From an uncultured Aquimarina sp. (GTDB taxonomy: Bacteria; Bacteroidota; Bacteroidia; Flavobacteriales; Flavobacteriaceae): a stretch of 64,000 nt of DNA. This document shows, one piece after another, positions 34,113 through 44,416 of the stretch. Under the pieces are notes generated by a model that saw nothing but the letters and a program-made list of their open reading frames with translations, was not told the origin of the DNA and ran no database searches. Positions within the stretch are counted from its first letter, which is position 1, and each line of letters opens with the position of its first letter. The DNA lies in the NCBI GenBank assembly GCA_947492105.1, contig CANLMN010000012.1, positions 48,236-112,235 on the forward strand. The letters run 5' to 3'. A program made the position numbers and the translations under genes.

Positions 34113-37100
34113 TTAAAAGTGTACGTTTAGGCCAATGATAATTTCAGTTTTATTCGGAAAACGTAAATTATCTAGCCCAGGAGTAAATACGTCTCCTCTG
34201 AGTCTTAACTCCGGATTGTATCCCTCGTAATTCGTGAATGTAAGTAAATTGTTGATGTTGGCACTAACGGTAAGTTTGTTAACGACACCTAGTTTTTCAA
34301 TAGTTTCCTTTGGTAGATTATAGCTAAATCGAATATTTCTTAATCTAATATAATCACCTTGACTCACGTAATTAGATTCAAAGCCAGTTCTGTTGTTGAC
34401 TCTGCTAGAAAGTAAACTAGGGTATTTGGTAATATCCCCTTGGTTAATCCACGCACCATCAATACGAGATGGAGATGGAGTAACTACCGAATTACCCCTT
34501 TTGTCTCTAGTGTGGTCATAAAGTCTGTAGATATCATTTCCGAAATTATAATTAAATTGGAACGAAAATGAGAAATTCTTATAGTCAAATTTGTTGTTAA
34601 AACCACCAACGTAATCAGGAAGACCATTCCCTAGTACAGTTTGATCATTTTCTGCATCAATATTGAAATCCTTATTCTGATCTTCAAAAATTATATCACC
34701 ACCTCTTAGTACAACATTATTGAATTTTAGTTGCTCAGGTGTATCAGTATATTCTTGTCCATTAAGGGTGTAGTTAACAAATTGATTGTTGGCATCAAAA
34801 TTAGGTGTTAATTGGACACCTTCAGGTGTGTAAGCGTTAGATTCATCATATTGGAAAACGCCTAGATTTCTATATCCAAAAATATTACCCAAGGGCTGAC
34901 CTTCTTCTATTAGATATGGTTGATTGTTGCCTTGATTGTCCGTAGGTTGAAAGCCTTTACCATTTGGTAAACTTAAGACTTTGTTTTCGTTTTTAGAAAT
35001 GTTAAAGTTCGACGTCCAAGTAAAATTATCCGTCTTTATTATTTTTCCATTAATATTAAGTTCCCATCCCTTGTTTTCTACAGAACCTGCATTTATTCTG
35101 ATATTACTAAAACCAGTTTCTTGCGGAATAGGCAATTCAATAAGTAAATCAGTTGTTGTTTTGATGTATCTATCTGCGGTGATATTTAGACGCCTTTTGA
35201 ATAATGATATATCAATACCATAATTTTGTTGAGCCGTTTCTTCCCATCCCAAATCTTCATTACCCAATCGGTTTAATGCAAGACCGTTAAAGCCATTGTA
35301 GAAAAAACCTGGAGTATAAAGCGCAAGGCTCTCAAAATTATCTATCCGCTCGTTTCCAGTAATAGCGTAACTCGCACGTAATTTCAGGTTGTTAAGAGAT
35401 CGAAAAGATTTCATGAATCCTTCCTTTGCTATTTCCCATCCTCCTTGGATAGCAGGGAAGTTACCCCATCTTTTATTTTTTCCAAATCGTGAAGAACCAT
35501 CTCGACGTATAGATCCTGAGATAAAGTATTTTCTTTTGTAATCATAGGATAATCTACTGAATACAGAGGATAGTGCATGCGATGTTTCTGTAGTAAAAGT
35601 TTGAGAAGCGTTTAGTTCTGTGACGTTATTAAATGTTGGAACTAAATCATTGTTAAATTCGGTAGCGCCAATTGATGATGCTTCTACTTGCCATTTCTGA
35701 ACAGACATTCCTAATAGCCCTTTAACTCTATGGCCTCCCTTAAATTTTTTGTTGTAATTAAAAAAGTTCTCATTTTGGAAATTATAATCAGTAGTCAGCC
35801 TTTCTCTACCATTAATACGACCGTTGTCTATGTTAACGGTTGCTTGTGGTCTAAAGGTGTTTTGCTTTCTGTTGTTGTAATTGACACCCAATGTAGTCTT
35901 AAAGGCTAATGATGGGGTGATGTTAAAATTTAAATAGTTGAAAAAGGAAGTCCTAAATGTACGGTTATCATTATCAGCCAATATAGCTCTAGCAAGAGGG
36001 TTAGCTCTTCCGCCTGCCTCAGGGATAAACTCTCCGTCATAATCACGCAGCAAGATATCAGACTGCCTGTGTGATACAACACTCAAGGCAGCAAACTCAC
36101 TTAATCCGTCGGTAAGTTGGTACGAAGAATTAATACGCGTACCTGCAGTTAGATATTTATTGAGATCAAAATCTACTTTCAAATTTGAAGTGATTCTTGT
36201 GTTACCCGAAGCTACAATTACCCCCGTCTCTTTAAGATATCCTGTACTCCAGTAAAATTTAGATTTTTCACCACCTCCACTAAAAGATAAATTTAATTGA
36301 TTTTTAAGTCCAAGTTGTAGAATAGCATCTTGAGCATCAACAACTAAAGTGCTTCGGATTCCCAAAGAATCTCTTACGATACCAGAGTTGTCTGTGTTGC
36401 CTAATCGGAGTGAAGTATAAACATTACGTTGTCTAGTGTTGGAAGTCGGTATCTTAGCGTTTACAAAATTTATTGAAGAGATATAATCTACAACTACTTT
36501 AGGGAAACCTGCTTGCCCTTGTTTCGTAGTTATGAGAACAACACCATTTACAGATCTAGACCCATAGATTGCAGCAGATGCTCCATCTTTTAGTATATCC
36601 ATAGATTCAATATCTGCTGGATTTAGGTTGGTTATGTTATCTACCTGCTGTCCATCTACTATATATAGAGGTGCCGTACCTGCTCCGAATGTAGAGATAC
36701 CTCGAATAAGAATTTCTGATTCAGAACCTGGGCTACCAGCTGTTGTTATTTGGACACCAGAAACACGTCCTTGCAAACCATCCAAGGCATCAACTGGGGC
36801 TATCTGTGTTAATTCTGCAGACTTTACAGAGCCAACAGCTCCTGTGACATCAGCTTTTTGCACTTCTCCATATCCAATTACAACCACTTCATCGAGTTCA
36901 TCGGTGTCTTCAACCAAACTTACATCAATTTTGGTTTTGCTACCTACGGTGAGTTCTTGCGTCTTGTAACCTAAATAATAAAAAACCAAAACATCGGATT
37001 TTCCTCCTTGAATATTTATGGTATACATACCATCAAAATCTGTTGCAGCTCCATTGCTTGTGCCCTTTTGGATAACATTCACTCCTGGCAGAGGCAGCCC

Positions 37101-37238
37101 CTTGCCGTTTGTTACCATACCTGTAACGGTACCTGATTGGGCGTTTGCTGTAAAACTGCAGACTAATAGAAGTAATAGAAATCCAAAACTAAAAGACGAG
37201 GTCTTAAAATTTGAATTTGTTTTGAGTCTTTTTTTCAT
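34113..37238 (-). CDS. SusC/RagA-family TonB-dependent outer-membrane transporter
   Basis: 1041 aa from the ATG at 37238, where the signal peptide begins (ending SFTANAQ); a longer in-frame start is rejected. It has an N-terminal CarboxypepD_reg-like domain (VTGMVTNGKGLPLPGVNVIQ), then the TonB-box and plug with VVIGYGEVQKADVTGAVGSV and LYIVDGQQVDN, then a 22-strand barrel whose final segment is TEIIIGLNVHF. It imports oligosaccharides with the SusD partner using TonB energy. The next sulfatase indicates a sulfated substrate. No regulator gene (HTCS, LacI, AraC or ECF sigma) is beside it. Confidence 0.95.
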   Translation of the reverse strand: MKKRLKTNSNFKTSSFSFGFLLLLLVCSFTANAQSGTVTGMVTNGKGLPLPGVNVIQKGTSNGAATDFDGMYTINIQGGKSDVLVFYYLGYKTQELTVGSKTKIDVSLVEDTDELDEVVVIGYGEVQKADVTGAVGSVKSAELTQIAPVDALDGLQGRVSGVQITTAGSPGSESEILIRGISTFGAGTAPLYIVDGQQVDNITNLNPADIESMDILKDGASAAIYGSRSVNGVVLITTKQGQAGFPKVVVDYISSINFVNAKIPTSNTRQRNVYTSLRLGNTDNSGIVRDSLGIRSTLVVDAQDAILQLGLKNQLNLSFSGGGEKSKFYWSTGYLKETGVIVASGNTRITSNLKVDFDLNKYLTAGTRINSSYQLTDGLSEFAALSVVSHRQSDILLRDYDGEFIPEAGGRANPLARAILADNDNRTFRTSFFNYLNFNITPSLAFKTTLGVNYNNRKQNTFRPQATVNIDNGRINGRERLTTDYNFQNENFFNYNKKFKGGHRVKGLLGMSVQKWQVEASSIGATEFNNDLVPTFNNVTELNASQTFTTETSHALSSVFSRLSYDYKRKYFISGSIRRDGSSRFGKNKRWGNFPAIQGGWEIAKEGFMKSFRSLNNLKLRASYAITGNERIDNFESLALYTPGFFYNGFNGLALNRLGNEDLGWEETAQQNYGIDISLFKRRLNITADRYIKTTTDLLIELPIPQETGFSNIRINAGSVENKGWELNINGKIIKTDNFTWTSNFNISKNENKVLSLPNGKGFQPTDNQGNNQPYLIEEGQPLGNIFGYRNLGVFQYDESNAYTPEGVQLTPNFDANNQFVNYTLNGQEYTDTPEQLKFNNVVLRGGDIIFEDQNKDFNIDAENDQTVLGNGLPDYVGGFNNKFDYKNFSFSFQFNYNFGNDIYRLYDHTRDKRGNSVVTPSPSRIDGAWINQGDITKYPSLLSSRVNNRTGFESNYVSQGDYIRLRNIRFSYNLPKETIEKLGVVNKLTVSANINNLLTFTNYEGYNPELRLRGDVFTPGLDNLRFPNKTEIIIGLNVHF

Positions 37239-38345
37239 CTTGTTTTTTAATTTTAATTTAAATAACGTTTTCGGATTCAGAACTGATAAACTAGTTTTTG
37301 GGCTAAGAGTACAAGCGCCTATTAAACAAACATATCCTTTTTTACAAAAATAACTCTCCTGATCTGTACTGGTATTTTGTAAAAAAAAGCCTGTGATTGA
37401 CATAAAAAAGTAAAGTATCTGTAAGTAAAGTGCAAAATTAGATACTAATAGAATTCCCTGTCAATAAAAATAGGTGATGGTCTTTTAACTTGCTTTTTTG
37501 TTTAATTAACGTTGTTGTAATGCCTTTTGTCAACCTTCTTGTGTATTTGTTGGAGTCGTAGCTTCTCCTGTGTTCTAAATTAGTATCAAGTGTTGTAGGA
37601 AACAACGCTAAAAATGACTTTCAAGCTTTTGTTTGATTTACCAAATCGTCTTCTTCAAATATTATGTGTAATTCTCGTTTATTTATTTATTGTTGTAATG
37701 AGTTTATAATTTTTTTGGTCAAAATTACTGTGTAAAAAGCTTTTTAAATTTAGTTGTTTTTTTGGATAGGGATGAAATGAGTTTATGGGGTAAATGAATG
37801 CCTTTTTTTGTGCTTTATTAAAAATACGTTATGGTTTACTAGATGTATCGTTTTCGTTGTTTCATGTATTTTAACAAAATTTCTTTCGAAAGATAGCGTT
37901 AATATCTAAAAAATCAAACTTTATTATACTGTTTTTCTTAAATGAATATTTAGTTTTTTGATGTTTTATGTAAAAAGAAAAAGGTATCTTTTTTTAAAAA
38001 AATTTTATTTAAAATACTTCTGGTCAATTACTATGATTAGATTTTTGTACTGCGTAAATAACGCCAAAATGTGTTTTTTGAACGTGGTATAAATTTAGTA
38101 AAAATCTTTTAAGAAAACTATTTTTATTTTTTGCTAATAAAATCTTAATTTTTTTCAAATAATTTTGTGTTAAAATTATAGTCTGGTATGATATGTTTTG
38201 TTTTACTTGTGGATGGTAGTGAGGTATAGCACTTTTTTGCTTTAATAACAGTTTTTGTTTTTTGGGTAGGAGGTAGGATCAGGCATAAAATTGCACGAAT
38301 GTAAGAACGATTGTTTTCTTGGTTTGATGATAAATGTAAGAATTT
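37239..38345. other. 1.1 kb upstream region of the PUL
   Basis: AT-rich, without a credible gene on either strand. It contains a promoter candidate for susC (37433-37464, minus strand). No type A or B repeat was found here. Such a long leader region could hold operator sites, but I cannot identify one by eye. Confidence 0.5.
37433..37464 (-). promoter_or_regulatory. Candidate promoter of the susC operon
   Basis: On the minus strand, TTG (37464-37462), 21 bases, then TAATTTTG (37440-37433) fits the Bacteroidota consensus. The transcript would begin about 190 bases before the SusC start codon. Confidence 0.5.
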
Positions 38346-39989
38346 TTAGTGCTTTGCCTGTTTTTTGCTTTTTTGTACTCGTCGTAAATCCAATAGATTA
38401 ATTGCATTAATGCCAAGTCCGAAGACGTTTTTTTGGGTAAAACGGACAACTTGATCATAGTATAGTGGTATGATTGGAGCTTTTTGTATGAGTAGTGAAT
38501 CCATTTTTTGATAGTGTATAATGCGTTTATGCTGATCTGTGATCGTCAATGCTTCTTCATACCAAGTGTCGTAATTGAGGTCTTTAAAATGAGTGTAATT
38601 GGGACCGTTGGGAGTAAAGTTTTTACTGTAAAATAAAGAAAGATAGTTTTCGGCATCTGGGTAATCTGCTACCCAGCTGGATCTAAAAATATCTAGATTT
38701 CCTGCAGATCGTTGTTTTCTTAGGGTAGATGGTGGCATGACATCTATGGCGACACTAAAACCAATTTTTTGTAATTCTCGTTGGATATATTCGCAAATGT
38801 CAAGATACTGCCCACCGGTGCTAATGGTGATTTTTGGAGCTTGATTCTTCGTTTCTTTTTTGTATTTGTCTACAAGCTGTTTGGCGATTTTGGGTTGATA
38901 GTCATACCCTTTTTGCGCATTAAATCCAGGAAGCCCTTTTGGGATGAAGCCATTATTAGCGGGTGTTCCAATTCCATTACGTAAATAAGTAATCATTTTT
39001 TTTCGATCAAAGCCATAGTTAATGGCTTTGCGTAGTGCTATGGATTGAATTTCGGGGGTTTTGCTGTCAAGAAAAATACCTAGGTATTCAGTATTTAGGT
39101 ATGGGGCGGTAATCATGTTTATTTGCTCCGTATACTTGTCACGTAGTTTGCCTATGGGTGTAAGGAGTTCGTCTTTGTAAGAAGGGTCTAGGCTATTCAG
39201 AAAATCAATATTGCCTTGTACAAATTGCAGAAGCTCGCTTTGTTTGTCTGGTAAAAAAGTGATGGCTACAGCTTCTAGATACGGGAGTGGGACTCCATGT
39301 TTGTCCTTTTCGTAATATAATTCGTTTTTTCTGAAAACTAATTTAATGTTTTCTTCCCAGTGTTGGAATTTGAAAGGACCTGTGCCAATTGGATGGCTTC
39401 GAAAGGTGTTTTTGTAGTGTGTAATCACTTCTTTCGGGACAACAGAGCAAAATTTCATGGACAGTAGTCCCAAAAATGCCGGAAAAGGTTTTTTTAGTAC
39501 TATAGTTAGTGTATGCGGGTTTTTGGCAGTAATATGGTTTACATTCTTTAGGATCCAACCACCAGGAGAGGCTATTTCTGGATCCCGCAATCGCTCTAAA
39601 CTGTATACAAAATCTTGTGCAGTAACACTACGAGTACTATCAGATCCAAATAATTCACTTTTGTGAAAATAAACATCCGAACGTAATTGAAAGGTGTATT
39701 GCAGTCCATTGTCAGAAACCTCCCAAGATGTTGCGATATCAGGTTGTACTTGCAAAGAGTCGTCTAATTGGGTGAGTCCGTTATAGAGCTGATTACACCC
39801 CCAGATGTTGCGAATATCTTTGGCAAAAGCAGGGTCTAACGAGGTAATATTGCTGTGTTCGTTGTATCGGAAGACAAGATGCTCTCTGTTTTGCGAGTCC
39901 TTTTCTGTACAGCTACTTAAAAATAGTGTGATATATAGTAAAGTTTGCGCAAGGTTTATTAATTTAATAGGGAGATATCGAGACATCAT
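38346..39989 (-). CDS. Family 5 extracellular solute-binding lipoprotein (DppA/OppA-like)
   Basis: 547 aa. The lipobox ends at Cys27 (LFLSSC). The SBP_bac_5 fold is clear: ITSLDPAFAKDIRNIWGCNQ, LQYTFQLRSDVYFHKSE, VTAQDFVYSLERLRDP, SHPIGTGPFKFQHWEENIKL, and LRKAINYGFDRKKMI. These proteins bind peptides or other solutes for ABC importers. No permease or ATPase gene is nearby, so it is an orphan in this window. It is divergent from mtaB, with 144 bp between. Confidence 0.88.
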   Translation of the reverse strand: MMSRYLPIKLINLAQTLLYITLFLSSCTEKDSQNREHLVFRYNEHSNITSLDPAFAKDIRNIWGCNQLYNGLTQLDDSLQVQPDIATSWEVSDNGLQYTFQLRSDVYFHKSELFGSDSTRSVTAQDFVYSLERLRDPEIASPGGWILKNVNHITAKNPHTLTIVLKKPFPAFLGLLSMKFCSVVPKEVITHYKNTFRSHPIGTGPFKFQHWEENIKLVFRKNELYYEKDKHGVPLPYLEAVAITFLPDKQSELLQFVQGNIDFLNSLDPSYKDELLTPIGKLRDKYTEQINMITAPYLNTEYLGIFLDSKTPEIQSIALRKAINYGFDRKKMITYLRNGIGTPANNGFIPKGLPGFNAQKGYDYQPKIAKQLVDKYKKETKNQAPKITISTGGQYLDICEYIQRELQKIGFSVAIDVMPPSTLRKQRSAGNLDIFRSSWVADYPDAENYLSLFYSKNFTPNGPNYTHFKDLNYDTWYEEALTITDQHKRIIHYQKMDSLLIQKAPIIPLYYDQVVRFTQKNVFGLGINAINLLDLRRVQKSKKQAKH

Positions 39990-40133
39990 GGGATTTTAGT
40001 AAACGAATAATAGTTGCTATCTTTGTATGCTATTTTTGTTTGAAATGCTAATATCTTTTTGTAAGACTTTTGCTTAAAACAAATATAGTAATAATGCGAT
40101 TTCCTACTCCATGGAAATTGGGATAAGATTAGG

Positions 40134-41495
40134 ATGAAGAAAAAAGTAGCATTTTATACATTGGGTTGTAAACTCAATTTTTCAGAAACCTCGACAATAG
40201 CTCGTGCTGTTGTAGAAGAAGGTTTTGATCGGGTAGATTTTTCTGAACAGGCGGATTTATATGTGATAAATACGTGTTCTGTTACCGAAAATGCAGACAA
40301 GCGTTTTAAAACCATTGTAAAACAAGCACTTAAAGCAAATCCTGATGGTTTTGTTGCTGCTGTGGGGTGTTACGCTCAGCTAAAACCAGAGCAGCTAGCC
40401 GCGGTGGATGGTGTTGATTTGGTTTTGGGGGCTACCGAAAAGTTTAATATTACAACATATATTGATGATCTCACCAAAAATATAGAAGGGGAAGTGCATT
40501 CTTGTGAAATTATAGAGGCAGACTTTTATGTTGGCTCGTATGCTATAGGCGATCGAACTAGGGCATTTCTCAAAGTTCAAGATGGGTGTGATTACAAATG
40601 TGCGTACTGTACGATACCATTAGCACGAGGGATTTCTAGAAGTGATACCTTGAGTAATGTTTTAAAAAACGCCGCAGAAATCAGTGCGCAAAATATCAAA
40701 GAGATTGTACTCACGGGTGTGAATATTGGTGATTACGGCAAGGGAGAATTTGGGAACAAAAAACATGAGCATACTTTTCTTGAGTTGGTACAGGCATTGG
40801 ATGATGTTTCTGGAATTAAACGTTTACGGATTTCATCTATAGAACCTAATTTACTCAAAGACGAAACTATAGATTTTGTTGCTAACTCCAAGGTTTTTGT
40901 GCCGCATTTTCATATTCCATTACAATCGGGCTCTAATGCTATTCTCAGGGCTATGAAGCGTCGCTATATGCGAGAGTTGTATGTAGATAGAGTGCTTCAT
41001 ATCAAAAACGTCATGCCGCACGCATGCATTGGTGTAGATGTTATTGTTGGGTTTCCTGGAGAAACGGAAGAGCAATTTTTGGAAACCTATAATTTTCTGA
41101 ACGAACTACCGATATCTTATCTGCACGTTTTTACTTACTCAGAGAGAGATAATACTGTAGCGGCAACATTGGCTAATTCGATACCTTCTGCAGTACGTAG
41201 TAAGAGGAGTAAAATGCTAAGAGGGTTGTCTGTAAAAAAACGAAGAGCTTTTTATGAAAGTCAATTGGGAACAGAACGATCTGTTCTTTTTGAAGGAGAG
41301 AATAAAGAAGGGTATATTTATGGATTTACAGAAAATTATGTCAAAGTAAAAACACCTTGGAATCCAGAACTAGTAAATACGATTCACAGCATTGTTTTGT
41401 CAGAAATAGATGAAAAAGATGGTTTGGTGCGATTTGATTTTTTAGATACGACCAGAAAGGTCGTGTTAGAAAAACACGATTTCAAAAATCTTTAA
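40134..41495 (+). CDS. mtaB: tRNA (N6-L-threonylcarbamoyladenosine37-C2)-methylthiotransferase MtaB
   Basis: 453 aa. An N-terminal MTTase domain with the three cluster cysteines in FYTLGCKLN (Cys12), INTCSVTENAD and VGCYAQ. The radical SAM domain has CDYKCAYC (Cys152, Cys156, Cys159) and PLQSGSNAILRAMKRRY. A short TRAM-like tail follows. It adds a methylthio group to t6A37 of ANN-decoding tRNAs to give ms2t6A. The CKLN motif separates it from MiaB and RimO. A TATCTTTG box at 40018-40025 may be its -7 element, with a poor -33. Confidence 0.93.
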   Translation: MKKKVAFYTLGCKLNFSETSTIARAVVEEGFDRVDFSEQADLYVINTCSVTENADKRFKTIVKQALKANPDGFVAAVGCYAQLKPEQLAAVDGVDLVLGATEKFNITTYIDDLTKNIEGEVHSCEIIEADFYVGSYAIGDRTRAFLKVQDGCDYKCAYCTIPLARGISRSDTLSNVLKNAAEISAQNIKEIVLTGVNIGDYGKGEFGNKKHEHTFLELVQALDDVSGIKRLRISSIEPNLLKDETIDFVANSKVFVPHFHIPLQSGSNAILRAMKRRYMRELYVDRVLHIKNVMPHACIGVDVIVGFPGETEEQFLETYNFLNELPISYLHVFTYSERDNTVAATLANSIPSAVRSKRSKMLRGLSVKKRRAFYESQLGTERSVLFEGENKEGYIYGFTENYVKVKTPWNPELVNTIHSIVLSEIDEKDGLVRFDFLDTTRKVVLEKHDFKNL

Positions 41496-41559
41496 AACTA
41501 AACGCATCATGTGGGAATTGTTTTTTCGTGAGGCAAGTCTGTACTATTGAACAAATGTA

Positions 41560-41862
41560 TTAAATGGTAATCCCTACAGGAAGCAGTGATTTGTACTTAC
41601 GGCGATTTTTTCTCATAAACTTTGCGATGATTGGGCTTGTAGGTACTAATCGAATATTCCGATCCTCAATGATTTTAAAAACATCAACAATAAATTGTTC
41701 ACTGTATCCCTGTTCCAAAAGATCTTCACTCATAATTAACTTGGTCAAGAATATTTTTCGCTCTTGTAACGAATATTCTATATGAGCTTTTTGTCCTTTA
41801 ATCGTAGTTTCAAATTGACGTAAAAATTCGTTGTCAATAATTTTTAGAGCTTCTTGATTCAT
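41560..41862 (-). CDS. Small YjdJ-type GNAT-like protein
   Basis: 100 aa. It resembles the short GNAT family PF14542 (YjdJ type): an N-terminal substrate strand (IDNEFLRQFETTIKGQKAHIEY), the segment ERKIFLTKLIMSEDLLEQGY in place of the glycine-rich acetyl-CoA loop, and the characteristic end VPTSPIIAKFMRKNRRKYKSLL. The G-x-G pyrophosphate loop is replaced by EQGYSEQF, so catalysis is doubtful. Its 3' end is 64 bp from mtaB, convergent. The substrate is unknown. Confidence 0.65.
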   Translation of the reverse strand: MNQEALKIIDNEFLRQFETTIKGQKAHIEYSLQERKIFLTKLIMSEDLLEQGYSEQFIVDVFKIIEDRNIRLVPTSPIIAKFMRKNRRKYKSLLPVGITI

Positions 41863-42004
41863 AATTCACAAATTTTCTAATAGTGAGAAATACTTCTTGT
41901 ATCGAGTACCGCGATCATAAGAGATTAAAGGAAATAATAGTAAATTTGGAATACAAAGATACATGTTTTAGCTTTTATACTTAATAATCTTACGTTAAAA
42001 TACC

Positions 42005-42685
42005 ATGAAACAATCGATTACGCATATTTATTGCGTCCCGGGTCTGGCAGCAGATATCTCTATTTTTGAGTATATCAAATTACCAGAATCGCAATACAAA
42101 TTACATGTTATCCCATGGAAAATGCCGAACAAAGGAGAGGCTATAGAGGTGTATGCTCAACGGATGTGTAAGGATGTTGTTCATGAAAATTGCGTTTTGC
42201 TTGGCGTTTCATTTGGAGGGGTGATGGCGCAAGAAATGAGTAAGTTTTTGAAAATTAAAAAACTAATCATTGTTTCTAGTGTCAAATCTAATTTGGAATT
42301 ACCGCTGCGGATGAAGTTGGCAAAAAAAACGAAAGCCTATAAAATACTTCCTACAGCTTTGGTGTCAAAAATTGATGATTGGGAAAAGCTAGCCTTCGGT
42401 GATTTTGCAAAAAAACGTGCAGCCTTGTATCAAAAATATTTATCACTGAATGATAAAATTTACCTGGATTGGGCGATTGAGAATATGGTTTGTTGGAAAC
42501 AAGAAACAATTATTCCGGAGATAGTGCATATTCATGGGGATAAGGATGTGGTCTTTCCTATCGCTAATATCAAAAATTGCATTGTTATATCCGGAGGGAC
42601 ACATGTCATGATTATCAACAGGGCTCGTTGGTTTAATAAGTATCTGCCAAGTATAATAGAAGGGGACTTTGTTCCTGAGACTTGA
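42005..42685 (+). CDS. Alpha/beta-hydrolase fold protein
   Basis: 226 aa, no signal peptide. The core strand YCVPGLAADISIF is followed by the nucleophile elbow GVSFGG (Ser about residue 69). The acid sits in IHGDKDVVFP, and the catalytic His is in SGGTHVMI near the C-terminus. The full triad therefore looks intact. Substrate and pathway are unknown. It stands alone, 263 bp before ackA on the same strand. Confidence 0.82.
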   Translation: MKQSITHIYCVPGLAADISIFEYIKLPESQYKLHVIPWKMPNKGEAIEVYAQRMCKDVVHENCVLLGVSFGGVMAQEMSKFLKIKKLIIVSSVKSNLELPLRMKLAKKTKAYKILPTALVSKIDDWEKLAFGDFAKKRAALYQKYLSLNDKIYLDWAIENMVCWKQETIIPEIVHIHGDKDVVFPIANIKNCIVISGGTHVMIINRARWFNKYLPSIIEGDFVPET

Positions 42686-42948
42686 TGTTTAGTGACTCTT
42701 CTTGATGTTGTTAAGGAGAATGAGGTGGCGGGGTGTTATCGCCTGTTGTAGCGAGATGTTCTGTGGCTTTGGAATTGTTGTTGTAATCGAAGGGTAATCG
42801 TTTGCGGTTCTCCAAAAAAAGAACATTTTTTTGAGGTAAGAAGTGAATAATAAGTTTAATTTAGATACCTAAGTAATTTGATCTTTTTATAGAGAATTGA
42901 GAAAGGTCTAAATGGCTTCAATAGATTAACTCAAACCGCTCAAAACAT

Positions 42949-44136
42949 ATGCAAATACTTGTTATTAATTCTGGTAGTTCTTCGATAAAGTTTCAATTAT
43001 TCGACATGCCTCATGCTGTGGTAGTTTGTTCTGGATTAGTAGAGCGAATTGGGCTAGAAAGTGCTAGGATTGAATATAAAACGGAAAAGGATAGCGTAGA
43101 AAAAATAACCGAGATCAAAGATCATAAGAAAGGTTTGCAATTAGTAGCGGCTTTCTTGATGGATAAGGAGGTTGGTGTAATCACGACAGCCGAAGAGATT
43201 GATGTCATTGGGCATCGTGTGGTGCATGGGGGTAGTAGTTTTGCAAATACCACTATTATTGATCAAGCTGTAAAAGAGCATATCAAGGAGCTATTTACGT
43301 TAGCCCCCTTGCATAATCCTGCAAATTATGAGGGAATCATGGTGGCCGAAGAGTTGTTTTATAAAGCAAAGCAAGTCGCTGTTTTTGATACTGCTTTTCA
43401 TCAAACAATACCAGTAAAAGCGCATAAGTATGCTATCAATAGTGAGTTTTTAGAGCGCCACCACATAAGAGTCTATGGCTTTCATGGTACAAGTCATAAA
43501 TATGTAACCAAACAAGCAATGCAGTTTTTGGAGACACCAGTATCCAAAATGATTACGATACATTTGGGGAATGGATGTAGTATGGCGGCTATCCAGAATG
43601 GAAAAAGTATTGATACTACCCTTGGGTTTGCACCTATGAATGGTTTGATTATGGGGACCAGAAGTGGTGATATTGATCAATCGGTGATTTTTCATATGAT
43701 GAACGCTATGGGGATGACTGCTCAGGAGGTGAATGATGTCCTACAGAAAAAAAGTGGCATGTTGGGACTCACTGGATATAGTGATCTACGTGATATAGAA
43801 AGTGAAGCCCTAAAAGGGGATCAAGCATGTCGACTTGCGTTGGAAATGAATGCATATCGTATCAAGAAATTTATAGGAGCCTATGCGGCGATTATGAATG
43901 GATTAGAGGTGGTTGTATTTACAGCCGGTATTGGAGAGAATTCTGATACTATACGCAAATTGGTTTGTCAAGAGCTGGACTTTCTTGGGATAGTTTTAGA
44001 TGAAGAGCAAAATGCTATTCGTTCTAAAGAAATTAGCGTAATTAGTGCGGCTGTATCCAAGGTCAAAATTCTTGTAATTCCTACGAATGAAGAGTTGGAA
44101 ATAGCGCAGCAGTCATATGCTTTGGTGGAGGGGTAA
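42949..44136 (+). CDS. ackA: Acetate kinase
   Basis: 395 aa, full length. It interconverts acetyl phosphate plus ADP with acetate plus ATP. Signatures are INSGSSSIKFQL, GHRVVHGG, FDTAFHQT, the phosphate-binding GTRSGDID, and FTAGIGENS. In many bacteria ackA is next to pta; neither flank encodes a phosphotransacetylase here. A type A repeat begins 16 bases after the stop codon. Confidence 0.96.
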   Translation: MQILVINSGSSSIKFQLFDMPHAVVVCSGLVERIGLESARIEYKTEKDSVEKITEIKDHKKGLQLVAAFLMDKEVGVITTAEEIDVIGHRVVHGGSSFANTTIIDQAVKEHIKELFTLAPLHNPANYEGIMVAEELFYKAKQVAVFDTAFHQTIPVKAHKYAINSEFLERHHIRVYGFHGTSHKYVTKQAMQFLETPVSKMITIHLGNGCSMAAIQNGKSIDTTLGFAPMNGLIMGTRSGDIDQSVIFHMMNAMGMTAQEVNDVLQKKSGMLGLTGYSDLRDIESEALKGDQACRLALEMNAYRIKKFIGAYAAIMNGLEVVVFTAGIGENSDTIRKLVCQELDFLGIVLDEEQNAIRSKEISVISAAVSKVKILVIPTNEELEIAQQSYALVEG

Positions 44137-44151
44137 TGACGATGTATATCT

Positions 44152-44315
44152 AATACCACTTAAAAAATAATTACAGGCTAATAATTCGGTTCTTTTTCTA
44201 CTGTTTTTTCGCTAAAAAATTAAATCGTAGCTAAGGCTATGCTTGAATTTTATAGCTCAAACTAGCGAGAAATAGTTTAATTATTTTTAGCCTACAATGA
44301 GATTTTAGCTAGTAT
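44152..44315 (+). repeat. Type A palindromic intergenic repeat, copy A1
   Basis: A full copy and the best reference. The left end is AATACCACTTAAAAAATAAT, then ACAGGCTAATAATT. The core is AAATCGTAGCTAAGGC, followed by TATGCTTGAATTTTATAG. The right end is ATTATTTTTAGCCTACAATG, then TTTTAGCTAGTAT. The right half, reverse-complemented, mirrors the left half with interruptions, so the whole element can fold into one long hairpin. It starts 16 bases after the ackA stop. Confidence 0.8.
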
Positions 44316-44416
44316 AAGTTTAATTCAGTCGATTTTTGAATTAGGAGACCTGATTTTTCTTTGAGGAGTTGTTGAGGGGTGAAAAAGATATATTCTCTAG
44401 ATTCATGAAAGTCAAC

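Noticed and set aside
41560-41862. Toxin-antitoxin component
   Set aside because: The 100-residue protein has no partner gene and its motifs fit a small GNAT-like family better.
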